DNA of 64,000 bases from Glebionis coronaria (GCA_025667525.1 CM046875.1:152889675-152953674), one strand, 5' to 3'. Shown: positions 41,520 through 53,420, counted from the first letter of the stretch. A program made the numbers and translations. Notes: a model not told the origin generated them from the letters alone.

Positions 41520-44500
41520 ATGGCTGAATCATCTTCCACCCCCAAGATTGCCAAAATCACCCTTAAACCATCCACGCATGTTAACTATCCCATTGATGAT
41601 ATCATCTTTAAACCCAACAACATCACCTTGCTTAAACCTGAATCCATTAAGTCTGTTCCTAGGGAACAAGTTTTGACTTATCTATCCAAAAGTGTTTTAA
41701 GGTATGCTTTATTTGAGGATCCTGGTATGATGTTTCAAAATGTGCTAAAAGAATTTTGGTTTACAGCAGAGGCTTCTAACAACCGGAAGTCCGTTGAGTT
41801 TGATTCTACCACGATTGGGATTCATGGTAGATTTGGGTTAAAGTTATTTCGAAAAGTTTTGGGGTTAGATTATTTGGAAAACCCTAATGAGTATGAAGCA
41901 GTACCTGATGATTTTATGGTTGTAAAAAATTTCTTTAAAGAGATTGGGTATACTGAAGAAATTACTGAAAAAAGGGGGGTTAAAAAGAAGTTCTTTGCCA
42001 CCAAGATGGAAATTGTTGATGACCATTATCATTGAATGTTTGGGGGGAGGGGGGGAAACTGGAGGCCTTGACCAGATCAAAAAAAAAAGATGCTATTATT
42101 TAATACTGTCTGGCCAAGGGTGTCAAAGCTGATTTTGGGAGGCTTATTTTTGAAGATCTCCATGGGAAGCTGGAGAAAAAGACTAGAGAGAAAAACGTTA
42201 TGTACACCAGATTTCTATCTCTCCTCTTTGCTGACCATCTTGGAAATAACTTTTCAAAAATCAACGGAGAGAACCTAATTTTTAAGACCTTTGATCTCAC
42301 TCGCTGAAAAATTCCAGTTAGCACCATTGATCCTCCTCTTACACAACCCATGTGGACATCTGCTTAGCAGATGGTCCAGTAGTGTACAAAGCTCCCAAAG
42401 ACACATCTCCAACTGGAAAAGGGGATCTACAAGGCAAAAATCCTGGAGCTTCATCTGGACCTCGTCAGAAGCAAACGTCAATTAATACCAAGAAGGTTAG
42501 ACGTGAGTCTAGAAAGAGGAAAACCATCACACAATCTTCCTCAAAGAAGATTGATGATGATTCCCAAGGCCATGCTTTGAAGAAGACCAAGTCCCTGGCC
42601 AAGGACAAGAACCCCAGCCAGCCATCACCTTTAGTCTCTACTGGAGGTGATATGCATAAAGAGGCCCAACAAGCAACCCATCTCTCAACTTCTTTAAGAG
42701 AGAATGGTGAAGATGGAGCTCACCCTCAGCTCAGTAGTGTGGAGTCAGCATTGGTAAGTACTTTCATTCTGAATACAAGTCATACTTCATTACCAATTTC
42801 TATCACTTGTCACTCTGAGTCTACATCAAGGAATGATGTGTCAGCAAATCCAACAGCTAATGCTGACCCTGGCCTATCTGTTTCTAATGATGTAGCTACC
42901 CCATAACAGGGTTCTACTGAAGGGACCTAAAACATTATCATTGATCTAAACTTATCAGGGACTCTTTCTCAGGATCCATCAGGTCAAACCAACCCTGGTG
43001 GTGAAGGGCTTGAAACTGATCCACACACTCATGATGATGCTCTAAAGATTCCCAAGGAAGTGCATCTCACCACTGGAGCCAAGGTGGGACACTTGCCTAC
43101 ATTTGTTGTCAGCATGTCTGGAGATGATTTGGAGAAAGAACTTGGGTTCAATGAAAGAGTTCCAGTCAATCTAGATGACAGTGTTGAAGATCCTGCTGAT
43201 GCAACTCAAAAGCCACCTTCCCCCAGAACTGAGCAGGTAAAAGAATTATCCAATCAAGTGTTGATTCTTCAATCACAGGTGGCCAGACTGAAGGAAGAAT
43301 AGGTGCTTGCTGATAATGAAATCTCAAGTCTCAAAGCAAGACCACCTCCTCCTTCTGCTAAACAAATTAAGGATGTCATCATTGCTGCTTTGAAGCCCTT
43401 AGTCCAAGATGTGGCCACCACCACTTCTTTAAAGCACGAGATGTCCTCTCTTATGGACTCCATCAACGGTGCTTCCATGGAGTTTCCACCAGAGTTCACA
43501 CTAGTTCCTGGCCAAGTTAATACCTTGTGTGATTCTGTGTCGAAGATCAAAGATAGAGTGGCGTTACTAGAGAAACAAAAGCTGACCATTTCTAATGAGG
43601 TTCAGTAGAAGCTACTTGCCCTTGAAACCGTTCCAGCCATGCTGGCCAAGGTAACTACCACTCTTGATCATCTTTGTGGCCTCTTCCCTTCTGGTGGGTC
43701 ATCAGAAGCTGCTGGGCAGTCTTCTGCTGAGGGGGAGAAAAACACAATCCAGCAGCTCTTTTAGAAACATGCCCAAAAGAAGGCTCAGAAACAATCCATT
43801 GTCTATGAGTCTTCAGTAATTGAAAAGATCCCAGCAAAGGGTAAGGGGGAGTCATCAGCCAAAGATGATCATATGCAAGGGATGACCACAAGTGGGGAAA
43901 CAACTGATAGTGGTTCACCTCCCTTTATACCCAAAAACAAAGGAGACCTTACTATGAATGATCATTTGATCAGCGCTGGAGTGGCCACTCAGGAAGAACT
44001 TAACAATCTATACAAGCTTTAGCAAGAGGAGAAACTAAGAGATCTGAAGCTAAGCTTGTATGAACAAATTGGAAAAGTTGAAGTAGAAAGTGTCTTCAAG
44101 AAGAAAGGTTCTATGAAAAGTTTTGTATAACAAGGATTAACATAAGAAATATCTCACCAATCACCAATGTTGACATGCTGACCAGCAAAGGCGACATCAA
44201 TCTCAAGTTCTATAGGGGTGATGGAACTGATGAGATACTTGAAAAATTTCAAGGAAAATAACTTTCTTACACTAAATGGATGGAAATGAGTGTGATGACC
44301 GAGAAAATAAAATCCAAGAGATGGGATGAAGTTCGCACCAGAATCCAGCACTATATGAGAAATCATGAAAGACTAGATGAAATTCTGAACATCAACACTC
44401 AAGTTTCTCTGGAAGATCAAGATCCAATAATGGAGCTGAACAAAAGAGAAAAGCTGATACAACCTGAAGTTGGTGACATCTTTGTCACTACAAAGAAATA

Positions 44501-44804
44501 TAAAGGCCTTGTTCAGTTTCAAAATCATCTCCCTGGTCATGTACTGGATGAACCAGAACTAGGAATGATTATGTTCAATCATCAAGAACGTCAAGACTTT
44601 GTGGGCATAAGTGATCTTGATGAAATGAACAATGAACTTATCTCGAATGTTCAAAGGATATTTTACTCTCTTCATGGTGGTACAGGACTTACTGATGCTG
44701 CTAAATCCTTCAACATGTGCTTGCTTGCTATATTGGACCACATACACTCAGATCCATTAACTCAGACTTCCATCATTGAAGAACTTAGGCCTAAGGAGAA
44801 TTAA
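41520..44804 (+). pseudogene. Inner SIRE post-pol accessory ORF (about 1,095 codons, broken)
   Basis: Begins ATG at 41520 with 171 clean codons (contains MMFQNVLKEFWFTAEA). After a G-rich slip near 42040 and further shifts it reads through MYTRFLSLLFADHLG. It is then in one frame from 42352 to about 44090, with stops TAA 42904 and 42928, TAG 43300, 43606, 43762 and 44020. It shifts once more and ends at 44804. The middle is basic and S/K-rich; about 43228-43600 is a probable coiled coil (VKELSNQVLILQSQV). No signal peptide or convincing membrane helix. It sits where Sireviruses carry an env-like ORF; whether this one is env-like is not shown. Confidence 0.65.
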
Positions 44805-44970
44805 ATAATCATTTGTATTGATCTTGTTGTAATTTGTAATAATTATCGAATAAATGATTATCTGATGTTTATAAGTTATTAATTGTTTAGTGAAAGTAAG
44901 AAGAAGTTGTTATGCTCACTAACTACTGACAATAGACTTAGGCTATTTGTATATCCAAATAGGGGGAGAT
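44805..44970 (+). promoter_or_regulatory. 3' non-coding end and polypurine tract of the inner SIRE copia
   Basis: AT-rich tail ending in AAATAGGGGGAGAT (44957-44970), directly before the 3' LTR. Confidence 0.85.
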
Positions 44971-45882
44971 TGTTGGGTTAGTATTTACTGACCCTGAAGC
45001 AACTCTAGGATTTAAATATAAAATCCCCCTAAGTGTTTCATGCTCAGCAGTAAAGCCAGTCTGCTAAAGGATGACCAGAGGAACAAAGTTCCTACTAAAG
45101 ACTTTATAGTTGAAGAAAGTTCAGCACTCCCCTTCCAGTGTACTTAAAAGACAAAGGAGTCTTCGCTTCAAATAGTAGGCGGTCTAGTTGCTGAAGAACA
45201 AGGACTGAAGAAGGGCTTTCAGTTCAATTTGGTTTGACAATACCAAACTGAATGATGTCAATCTCCCCTAGGATACTAAAGACTCTTCACTATTCTGATG
45301 GTTTGCATTAGACGGGAAAAGATAACTTTAAGTCAAAGAAGTTTGCTTGTATACTTAGATATAAGTACAACCTTTATCTTTTCTAGAATAGTTTAATATG
45401 TACTTTGTACTGTTTATCCAGCATAGGCATCAACCACCCACTGGATAAACCCATGCATTGAAACATGCAAAATGCAAGCCCTAATTTACACTGTCTATAA
45501 AAAGAGTGTACATTGAGAAAGAAAAGGTTAACCATATACAAGAGCTTAAACTCTGGAAAACCTTTCTCTCTCGATACCAACTAAACCATATAGCCAAGAT
45601 GCATATGAACATTTATATTGTAGCTTAGACTTTAACTTTGGTTAGACGTTTAAGTAGAGGAGATCAAAACCCATTATCATTCAGCCACTTTGTTATTCCG
45701 CAAACAAAGTGGGTTATAGATTCTTTATTTGATTCTAATAAAAGTCTATACGTTGAAAAGTATATTGGTATTGTTGTTTTAATCTTTCATAGTTCTTATC
45801 TATTGTTAAAATAACTCACTTGAGTCGAAGTAAGAGTTATTACTTATTATAATAAGTAATAACGAATTACTAGGGACCAACA
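44971..45882 (+). repeat. 3' LTR of the inner SIRE-like copia (912 bp)
   Basis: TGTTGGGTTAG to GGACCAACA, followed by ACATC. Matches 14686-15595 with scattered substitutions and small indels. Confidence 0.93.
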
Positions 45883-45887
45883 ACATC

Positions 45888-46160
45888 TAAGAGAGGACTT
45901 AGAGTGAAAGGTGATGACAACTCATTCATTCTTGATTGGAATGAAGAGGAAGTGGAACCATGTGAATGGTTAGCACCATGAGTTGAACTAGTCTTGCATG
46001 GAGCAATAGGCGGTGAGGGTGATGAAGAAAGAATAGGAGCAATCTCATTCTTAGGTGTAAGAAACGATGAATAACCTTGTTTAGGTATCTTAATCATAAT
46101 CTTAAGGTTTCTTTTGGTGGTAGAGGGTTTGCAAGAGTTTGAGGATCTTGGGGACACCAT
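45888..46160 (-). pseudogene. ORF X of the outer SIRE-like element, N-terminal part
   Basis: ATG at 46160 on the minus strand. Basic start (MVSPRSSNSCK, KRNLKIMIKI), then S/P/H-rich sequence. It is cut at 45888 by the inner SIRE copia and continues at 14685. No known domain. A TATA box (46454-46447) and a GGTTC module lie 230-300 bases upstream. The function is unknown. Confidence 0.5.
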
Positions 46161-46752
46161 GGTTGTATGTAGAGGTTTAGAGAAGGCTTATAAGATGAAG
46201 AAGAAGAACAACCAAGGTGGTTTTAGAAGAAGATGTGATGATCCAAACTAGTAATGTGTTAAAAATGATTTTGGTGAATAATGAAATTTGTTAGGCTTAA
46301 TAGGGATAAAGCTGGTTTTTAGCAAAAGTTTTATCCATGTTTACTAAGATTTAGAGAATATAGTGTAAAGCAGAGATTCTGTTCAAAGTTACAACCTGAG
46401 GTTCTTTAAAAATAATGCGGTTCAATATCAGTAAGTAACTCCCACGTATTTATAGAACCACTGACAAAACGCTATGAAAATGGAACTTCCAGCAATTTTC
46501 ACAAGCCCTGATTTTAAACCAAAGTTAATCAGGCCAAAACAGAGTAGCAACCAAAATTTAGATAGCTAAATAACACATAATTACACAAAGTCATGTAAAT
46601 CGAAAGCTCGATTATATGAAGCACATAAGGATTAAAATACTAGTCAATCCAAACATAAAGTATTAGTTATTACAAACCATAGTCTAATAAAAAGAAGAAC
46701 AAGTCTAATGAAATGAAAATGTTCAACATTAAACCAAAGTTAACAAACATGT
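46161..46752 (-). promoter_or_regulatory. Leader and promoter-like region of ORF X
   Basis: No gene. Minus-strand TATAAATA at 46454-46447, followed downstream by half-copies of the palindrome module (plus-strand GAGGTTCTTTAAA and GCGGTTCAATA, 46398-46427). The arrangement resembles the LTR promoter of the same element. Confidence 0.5.
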
Positions 46753-49382
46753 TGTAAAACCCGTATTAAAATACCATGAACAGTACACATGAACAGCAAC
46801 ACACGAAAATACGATAAAATTAAAACTTTCTATTTATAATATAATTCACGTGTCACGATATTTAATAACATGTAATTACGTATATATTATAAATGTGTTA
46901 AGTACACGACATACAAAAATCACGATAATTAAACATGAATGATCACGTAAATAATTGAACTCGGGAAAACTACGTGTTTCCCTGTGGGCTCCCTTTAGGC
47001 CGCGGCTAGAAAAGAGGAAAGGAAGGGATGGGCTTGGCCCATGACCCAACTTAAAATACATGTTTAGTAAAAACACAGGAAACATAAAACATAATTTAGG
47101 TTTTACAAAAAGTTCACCTCTTGCCTCCTTTTGCTCTTGCCGCCGGCCACCACAAACCACAAGGGCAAACCGGACGAATTTTGGTCTTTCATTTTAGGTG
47201 TACGTGTTCGTGATCGTAAACCTTTTCATTCCACGCTAACGGTATAATCAAAAACCCTTTTTCTGTTAATTCTTTTATTTAATTCATGTAATAGGAAATC
47301 ATGTTAGATAATTAAAACCATGAAATTAAGGGTGTTTGGTTCGGTTTTGGGTTAGCCGAGACACAACCGAGACCTCCCCAAGGTCTCGGCTTGTTTTTGA
47401 GTCGACACCACCGAGACCAAAAGGTCTCGGTTTGGTTTGTTTGTTCAGACGCAACACCAAGGGACCCCGACCAAGGGTCGGGGTATGTTTAGTGTTTGTT
47501 TTGTTTAAGTTTAGTGTCAACCAAGACCCCTCCAAAGTCTCGGTGGGGTTCTTTTTAGATTGACAGTGGAACCGAACACAGATAGGGGGAACCGGCTCAC
47601 AACCGGTATGAACCGGTGTGAACCGGATGAACCGCCGGTGGGAACCGCGGCTCAGGCAGCGGGTAATCCACTCTTGTAGTGGCAACCGGCTAGGTCGGGT
47701 TAGCCATTGTCAAGGGTGTATGTTGCGGCTTATGTGTGAACCCGGGTTTCGGTCTCGGGTTAATTTTTAAAACATGGGTTCGGGAAAATATTAAAATATG
47801 TTTAATTAAATTAATTACTAGACCTTTTAATTTAATTAAATACATGACTTAGGTTAAATATTAAAATTAATATTTCATGTATAACCTAAAGTATATTACT
47901 TAGCTTAATTTAATTAATACATGTATTTTTAATTAAATTCTTATAACATATAGTTTAATTAAGTAACCAGTTATTTAATTAATAAGTTATAACCATGACT
48001 TGTATTATACTATTTAAACTTTACTTTATTATTAATAATCCAGCTTATTTCTAATTATGGAAACTTACTGTTTTTGGGAACTTTCTGTTTTTGGAAACTT
48101 ACTATTTACAGAAACCTGCTATTTTTAGAAAGTTACTTAGTATTACAATAAAAGTATTATAATACACTAATACATGAATAATACTCAATAGAACATCAGA
48201 ATAACTACAGTTAACACAGTAAACAGTAAAACATGACAGAATACGTATAACAAGTTAATAACACACGGAACCAGTAAAACACATGTAATTCAGATAACTC
48301 ATACACGTCCATATTTCTTATGTAGTATAATCCGTCAAGGCGGAGTAGCCTTCATCGTTTACATTAGCTTCTACTGGACATAAGGTACGGATTCTCGTCA
48401 TTCAGTAAGGACAATCTCTTCCTTCATTAGAATTTCCCGTATGCAGCCAACTGTTTTCCCAGTAGTTACAGATTAAATGCTTATGTTATTAGTTACCTTA
48501 GCCATATACATGCATGAATAATTTCACCTAGTTATGGAGGTACCATAACCATAACACTAGAGGCACTAGTGTTATGACTTCACCATGGCGGACTGATAGC
48601 TCGTGGTGTCCCTTTTAGTTATTTGGCCATTATATTTATTATGTTATCATGTGGGGCGTATGGGTGCATCCTAGTTACATGTTTCAGTCAGGATTTCATG
48701 GTGAATGTGTTGTGCGCCTTGCATCCTTTACAAGGAGTTGATCCCTCCTACCCAGACCAGTATAATTAGAGGCAACCCCTCTAATTGCATGACGAGGTCA
48801 CCCCTCTATGTATTCATGCACGTTGTTGACCTCATGACCTATATTGGCTATTTTGGTACGGTAAACTAATACAGGTTTTACCAGTAAACATAAGCTACAT
48901 TTTCAGAACTAACACCAGTAAAGCATGTTATACGCCTAGGTTTTCCCAGGACTTATTCATTTCTGTTGCTATTCATGCTTTATGTTCTTTATATGCTTTC
49001 ATATTCCACGTCTTCCATGTAATGCTATATATTCGTGCACTGAGCGTTATGCTCAGCCGTTTTCCATTTCCATGTCCCCAAACGACAGGTACTCAAGGTC
49101 GCAAGTAGGAACTCCATAGTATGTGCATTCGGATTAGAAGCTATCCGACCTCTTTTACCTTATGCATTTATTTCTACTTTTCATACTTTACTTCTTTTGG
49201 ACATTGTTTAGTCCTTTCATTTACAATACTTAATATTGTATGTGTGTGAGTTACTAGACTACCGATGTTTGATTCCGGTATATCTATTTATGGTCATGAA
49301 TTTTTAGACATTTACCTTGCATGCTTTGATGATACACCATAAATTTACTGTAGCATTCCATCTTAACAAATGGGGTGTTACA
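46753..49382 (+). repeat. Solo Tekay-type LTR (2630 bp)
   Basis: TGTAAAACCC to GGGGTGTTACA, flanked by CATGT on both sides (46748-46752, 49383-49387), with no internal region: the product of recombination between two LTRs of a former full element. It matches the Tekay B LTR at 57011-60101 in reverse orientation (for example around ATGACGAGGTCACCCC). Frames over 47326-47685 are by-products of GC-rich inverted repeats. It is inserted about 55 bases beyond the end of ORF Y. Confidence 0.9.
47340..47665 (+). repeat. GC-rich inverted-repeat cluster in the solo LTR
   Basis: Three stems in a row: CCGAGACC..GGTCTCGG twice and CCCCGACC..GGTCGGGG, then a run of AACCGG(T) units (about 47590-47650). The Tekay B LTR has a similar but rearranged block at 58960-59340. 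Confidence 0.75.
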
Positions 49383-49436
49383 CATGTCACCCAAATGAAG
49401 TCTTCACCAATGACTTCCATGTAGCATCACTTCTGC

Positions 49437-50686
49437 TTGCCAAACTTCCTAAGCATTTTCCCTATTGCCTTGAAAGCACCCCTCAATTCCGTACGATGAT
49501 CGTACAACTCCTCTCAAGCTTGAAGGTTTGACCGATAAACATCCTCAAGCCTGAAATTATCCGGAAGTGTACTTGATGAAGAATGAGGGGGACGATTAAT
49601 TTGGTCTAACCTATGCATGAAATTGTTCAATGATGGGGTGGAGTCACTCGAAGAACCGACATGGGTACTAGTTCCCGCATCATCACCACCAGTTGATGAT
49701 GAGGAATCTTCATCATTTTCGGTTTCTTGTCGATAACCTCTATGCATCCTTCGATCACCCCTAATCTTTTAGGGACATATCTTTAGAACGGAATACATCA
49801 CACGATCGGCATGCACATAGTTGGAGAGACCATGATCAGGAGAGTCATGATCAATCCTTTTAAAAAGGCGAGTGAGGAGCATGGCATAGGGAAGGTTAGC
49901 TTTTAGTTTGGCGAGGAAATAGTTGATCTGTCGAGCGAAGAAGTATGCAAGATTGTAATCAATAGAAAGGCATATACAACAAATCATGTGAGTCATATAC
50001 GCCAAAACATGATCCTTGTTTCCACTGTGACAAAATACATTCTCCCTAATGATGTCAGCCCACGAGACCATACAATCATTAAGATCGCTTACGAGTATCT
50101 CATAACATTTCAAAGCATGTTTCTTAGTGTGGATACTACTTACAATGGGTCGATGACTACCTTTGGTTATGACATCAAGGATTAGTTCTAAGTCCGACAT
50201 TTCGGTGTCATATGAAGAAAAGTCGAAACACGGACTCAAAGAGTCAAACCTCCATGAGTCCGTGAATCGACATTGTCCTTGATATGGCACCCCAAGTGCC
50301 TTACCGAATTCCTCGACAGAGTATGTAATGGGTTGACCACGAATGGAGAACCTAACAAACATTCAATCTTCATTAAATAGAAGGGAATAAGTATTAAAGA
50401 ACTCTAGGAGGAATTGGGGATAGATATGCTCATCGATGTCTATGAAACAAATGAACTTGTTATTATTAAACATATGTATAGTATAATCATATACCTCAAT
50501 GTCCCCATAGACAACCCGACCCTCATGAAAGTAAAATTTTTGAAGTAAACGAATTGTGTTACTAAGAGTTACGGACGGACATGAATCGTCAAGATTAGGC
50601 ATATAGTTCTTAGTTTCATGGTGGTCTCGTTGATATACCGAAGGCATGATTGAGTACCTATATATAACATGAGAATATTTCCACAA
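49437..50686 (-). pseudogene. Accessory ORF Y of the outer SIRE-like element
   Basis: Minus strand from about 50686 (M at 50686, or the inner MPSVYQRDHH at 50647). Segments: TLSNTIRLLQKFYF, FICFIDIDEHIYPQFLLEF, then MFVRFSIRGQPITYSVEEFG.ALGVPYQG.C.F, WADIIRENVFC, LPYAMLLTRLFK and YVHADRVMY; then an S/T/D-rich tail ending AFKAIGKMLRKFGKQK near 49437. Single stops lie between 50363 and 50362, near 49769 and at 49514. I recall similar proteins from Asteraceae retroelements but know no function. The FVRFxxxGxxxxxSxEEFG segment recalls the Athila ORF1 family. Confidence 0.6.
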
Positions 50687-51343
50687 TTACACTTATGTTA
50701 CGTATTAGATAAAAATCAAAATCACAAGAATGTGTTTAATCAATTTCTTAACAAACCAAAGGATTCATCCTTTTCATTCTTATGTCCACAATGTAACAAT
50801 TTCATCTTTGACAATTACATATGAATTTTGCAAATAAAACATGAACTTGAACATTAGTTTTTCAAAATTCATTTTTAGGTAAGCATTAACAATGCAATTA
50901 CCAATGTGTTCAAGGATTCATATCAATTCTATCATTCGACCAAATTAATTTTATTAAAATTCGGATTTGTTCTACGAGTAGGTTTTATCAAAATCATAAA
51001 GAGCGTGAACCTAAGGAATCATAGCACTAGAACTATGGTACCCCACAATCCTAATTAGGTTCTAATTCAATTTAATTTCAAAAATACCTGATTATGAAAG
51101 TAAGAACCGTAGAACAAATTGATTGAAATTGAGTGAAGATACTTACAATTAATTGATGTTAGATGAAGGATGAGTGAAACCCTTGTCTTGAAACCGATTA
51201 ATTTGAGTGATTTAGAAGCTTTCAAATGATGTTAATGGAGGTTTTTGTTGAAACCCGTCGCCACCAAGAAGAAGGAAAGAGATGGTATTTTTGAAATAGT
51301 GTTATTTTATAAAAGACTGATTATTTTAACCTTAGTGGGCGCC
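50687..51343 (-). other. Leader of ORF Y with a possible intron
   Basis: No gene. Minus strand carries a TATA-like TTTTATAAAA (51302-51316). About 160 bases on is a good 5' splice site (TTGTAAGTATC, GT at 51146), with candidate acceptors ATCAG near 51085 and TATATAG near 50660. A spliced leader is plausible but untested. Confidence 0.4.
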
Positions 51344-51365
51344 GGTTCAATAAATATATTGAACC
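51344..51365 (-). promoter_or_regulatory. GGTTC palindrome module before ORF Y
   Basis: GGTTCAATA, AATA, TATTGAACC: perfect 9-bp inverted repeat, about 30 bases upstream of the TATA-like site. Nearly identical to 13893-13914. Confidence 0.75.
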
Positions 51366-51697
51366 GCACAATAGCACCGCGCTATTTAATGAAACGCTAG
51401 AGGTTGGTTTTTAACCAAGAAAATTAAAGAAATTTTTGAGAACCAAGTTTTTCTAAAATACTTAAAATATATGTTAAGCCTTTTGGAAATCATTGGACCA
51501 CTCAGAGACTAGGTTATAATGCCTTTAATAAAGGATTACGAGATAAATCGAGATCGAAAAAGACCGAATTTGACCAAAATAAAAAACGACTACTCGTAAG
51601 AAATAAGAAAGAAGAGAGAAACGAGGAGGAGTGAATCAAGGCTAAGTATCAATGCTCAAGAGATGAGTGACAATATTCAAGATGTGGAAACGAAGAG
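51366..51697 (-). other. Unassigned stretch of the outer SIRE-like element
   Basis: No coding sequence or repeat recognised. Ends at AAGAG (51693-51697), a possible target duplication of the gag-only element. Confidence 0.4.
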
Positions 51698-53418
51698 TGA
51701 TAACGCCCAAATCCAACATGTTTTCTTGAGCGTTATCCTTATATTTTGTATGGTTTTTGGTTATACTAACGAGCTATATAGCTCATAAATGTGTGAAGTT
51801 GTGTTTTGTGTTGTTAGATAGCCAAGAATGAAAAAAGACCAGGAAAGAAAGAATAAACGATGATTCATGCATATACAAAGGAATCCTGACAAGTACAAGT
51901 CACTCAGCATGAAAGTTGCCACCAACATTTCTGAAAGTTGCCACTGGCGGAATACAAGTTGCCACCCACTTTTGTGTTGGCAGATTTTGTTGTCTACATT
52001 CATGCAACCTTGAGAAGAACATACAAGAAGCTTCTATTGGATTCTAGAACTACTTTGGCTACAAGAGAACTCCTTTGGCTCCAAGTATTATTCTTTGGCT
52101 CCAAGACAAATATTGATGACCAAGGCTTGAATTTCACTATAAATATGACCCTTAGGGTATTTGTAACATACCACTTGAATCACTTCATCACTTGTCATTA
52201 CCACCATTATTATTCACCAAGGAAACTCTCCCAACCTTGGTGAAGAACCCCATTTCCGGATTTAATATTGGAGTGCCAAAAAGTGATGTTTTTGAAGCTC
52301 CAATCATCAAAATAACCTTGCCAAACTCTAAGGGATCATTACCCTTATCATGGGTAGTGTTTCTTGATACTTAAATCACCACCAATCTTCACCAAACCTC
52401 TCTTAAACCTGCCTCAAATCTCAAATACGAATTTATTTGCATAACCCAAAAGACCACAAAACTTGTAGTCAATTGGAGGCCTAAGGATTGCTCTAATTCC
52501 TTTCATTTACTTACTGTATTCATATTTTGGGTAAAATTTTGTTACTTTCATGATGTTGAACTCTATATCATATGTTGAATGTTTGTTCTTGATTAATATG
52601 ATTATGGAGTAGTTTTCTTATAATTGTTTGGAATAATATAAACATGGATCTGGAGTGTTTATTATTTTGCAATGTTGAATTATGATTTTGTTTATAAGTT
52701 TGTTTAAATAAATATGAGTCTTGATAACTTGTTGGTAAACCATAACCGGGTCTAAAGGTCGAAAGGATTCCTTGTTATGTTTTGTTCCAAATGTTAATGC
52801 GCATATATGTTTGGTGTATCATGATTGATAACCATGAGTAAACAAGTTAAATGGATTTATAAAGTTTTAATCTAGAGTATAGGTCGAAAGGGCTCTAATG
52901 AACAAGTTGGCTAAAATCATACTTCTCATAAATGAATTTAATTACCGGTTTGTATTATTGATCATAGGTCAAAAGGGTTCTTTATTCTAAACCGTGCCAT
53001 GTGCAATTCCATGATATTACCCATTGACTTGGAATTGTATACTTATAATTTGTGTGCTATTGCTTAACTATCTACCCGATAATCTATTCATTCTATTGAA
53101 ATGAATACTAGTTCCAAGCAAGTATCTTTATTATTATTTGTTATCTCATCTTATTAGCTTAATCATCATCTTCGTGTTACTGCTTATTATTTGCTTATTC
53201 TTACTTGTATGGTAATTTTGGGAGTGACAACCATCTTTACCAATAACGTTACATTGTTACTTAGATTCCTTACAACCGAAAACACCCAAATCCCAGTGAA
53301 CGACCTCGGCTTACCACAACAAGCTAGCTAAAGGGTCATACTTGCCCGTGTGTTCTTAGCTTATTTGGAAATCCGTGTTATAAATTTAAAACTTGTGTAA
53401 TCGCAAGAGAACGCATCA
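51698..53418 (+). repeat. 5' LTR of the gag-only element (1721 bp)
   Basis: Starts TGATAACGCCC and ends ACGCATCA before the primer site. An inverted repeat GATAACGC/GCGTTATC (51699-51736) opens the LTR. TATA box TATAAATA at 52138-52145. A GGTCGAAAGG-type motif recurs about every 100 bases (52757, 52882, 52966). No second LTR to confirm the ends. Confidence 0.7.
52138..52145 (+). promoter_or_regulatory. TATA box of the gag-only element
   Basis: TATAAATA about 440 bases into the LTR. Confidence 0.65.
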
Positions 53419-53420
53419 AG

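Larger units (their letters stand above)
14686..45882 (+). mobile_element. Inner SIRE/Maximus-like Ty1/copia element with two nested insertions
   Basis: LTRs at 14686-15595 and 44971-45882 (910 and 912 bp, TGTTGG to CCAACA) and a tRNA-Met primer site. Order is gag, protease, integrase, RT, RNase H, then a long accessory ORF and a polypurine tract. Integrase before RT marks Ty1/copia; the post-pol ORF and size mark Sirevirus. Flanks are ACATT (14681-14685) and ACATC (45883-45887), a target duplication with one change. It hosts the Athila-like element (16501-29915) and family Z copy 2 (32451-39283). Without them it is about 10.9 kb. Many stops and frameshifts make it inactive. Confidence 0.93.
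10866..51697 (-). mobile_element. Outer SIRE-like Ty1/copia element, 3' part, heavily interrupted
   Basis: Minus-strand pieces at 10866-14685, 45888-46752 and 49383-51697 carry, in element order, three accessory ORFs (Y, X, Z), a polypurine tract and the 3' LTR. The inner SIRE copia (14686-45882) splits ORF X, and a solo LTR (46753-49382) sits between Y and X. No pol or 5' LTR is in the window; the gag-only element interrupts at 51698. The call as Sirevirus-like rests on post-pol ORFs, a CAAAGGGGGAGAAA tract and palindromes near TATA boxes. Intermediate confidence. Confidence 0.6.
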
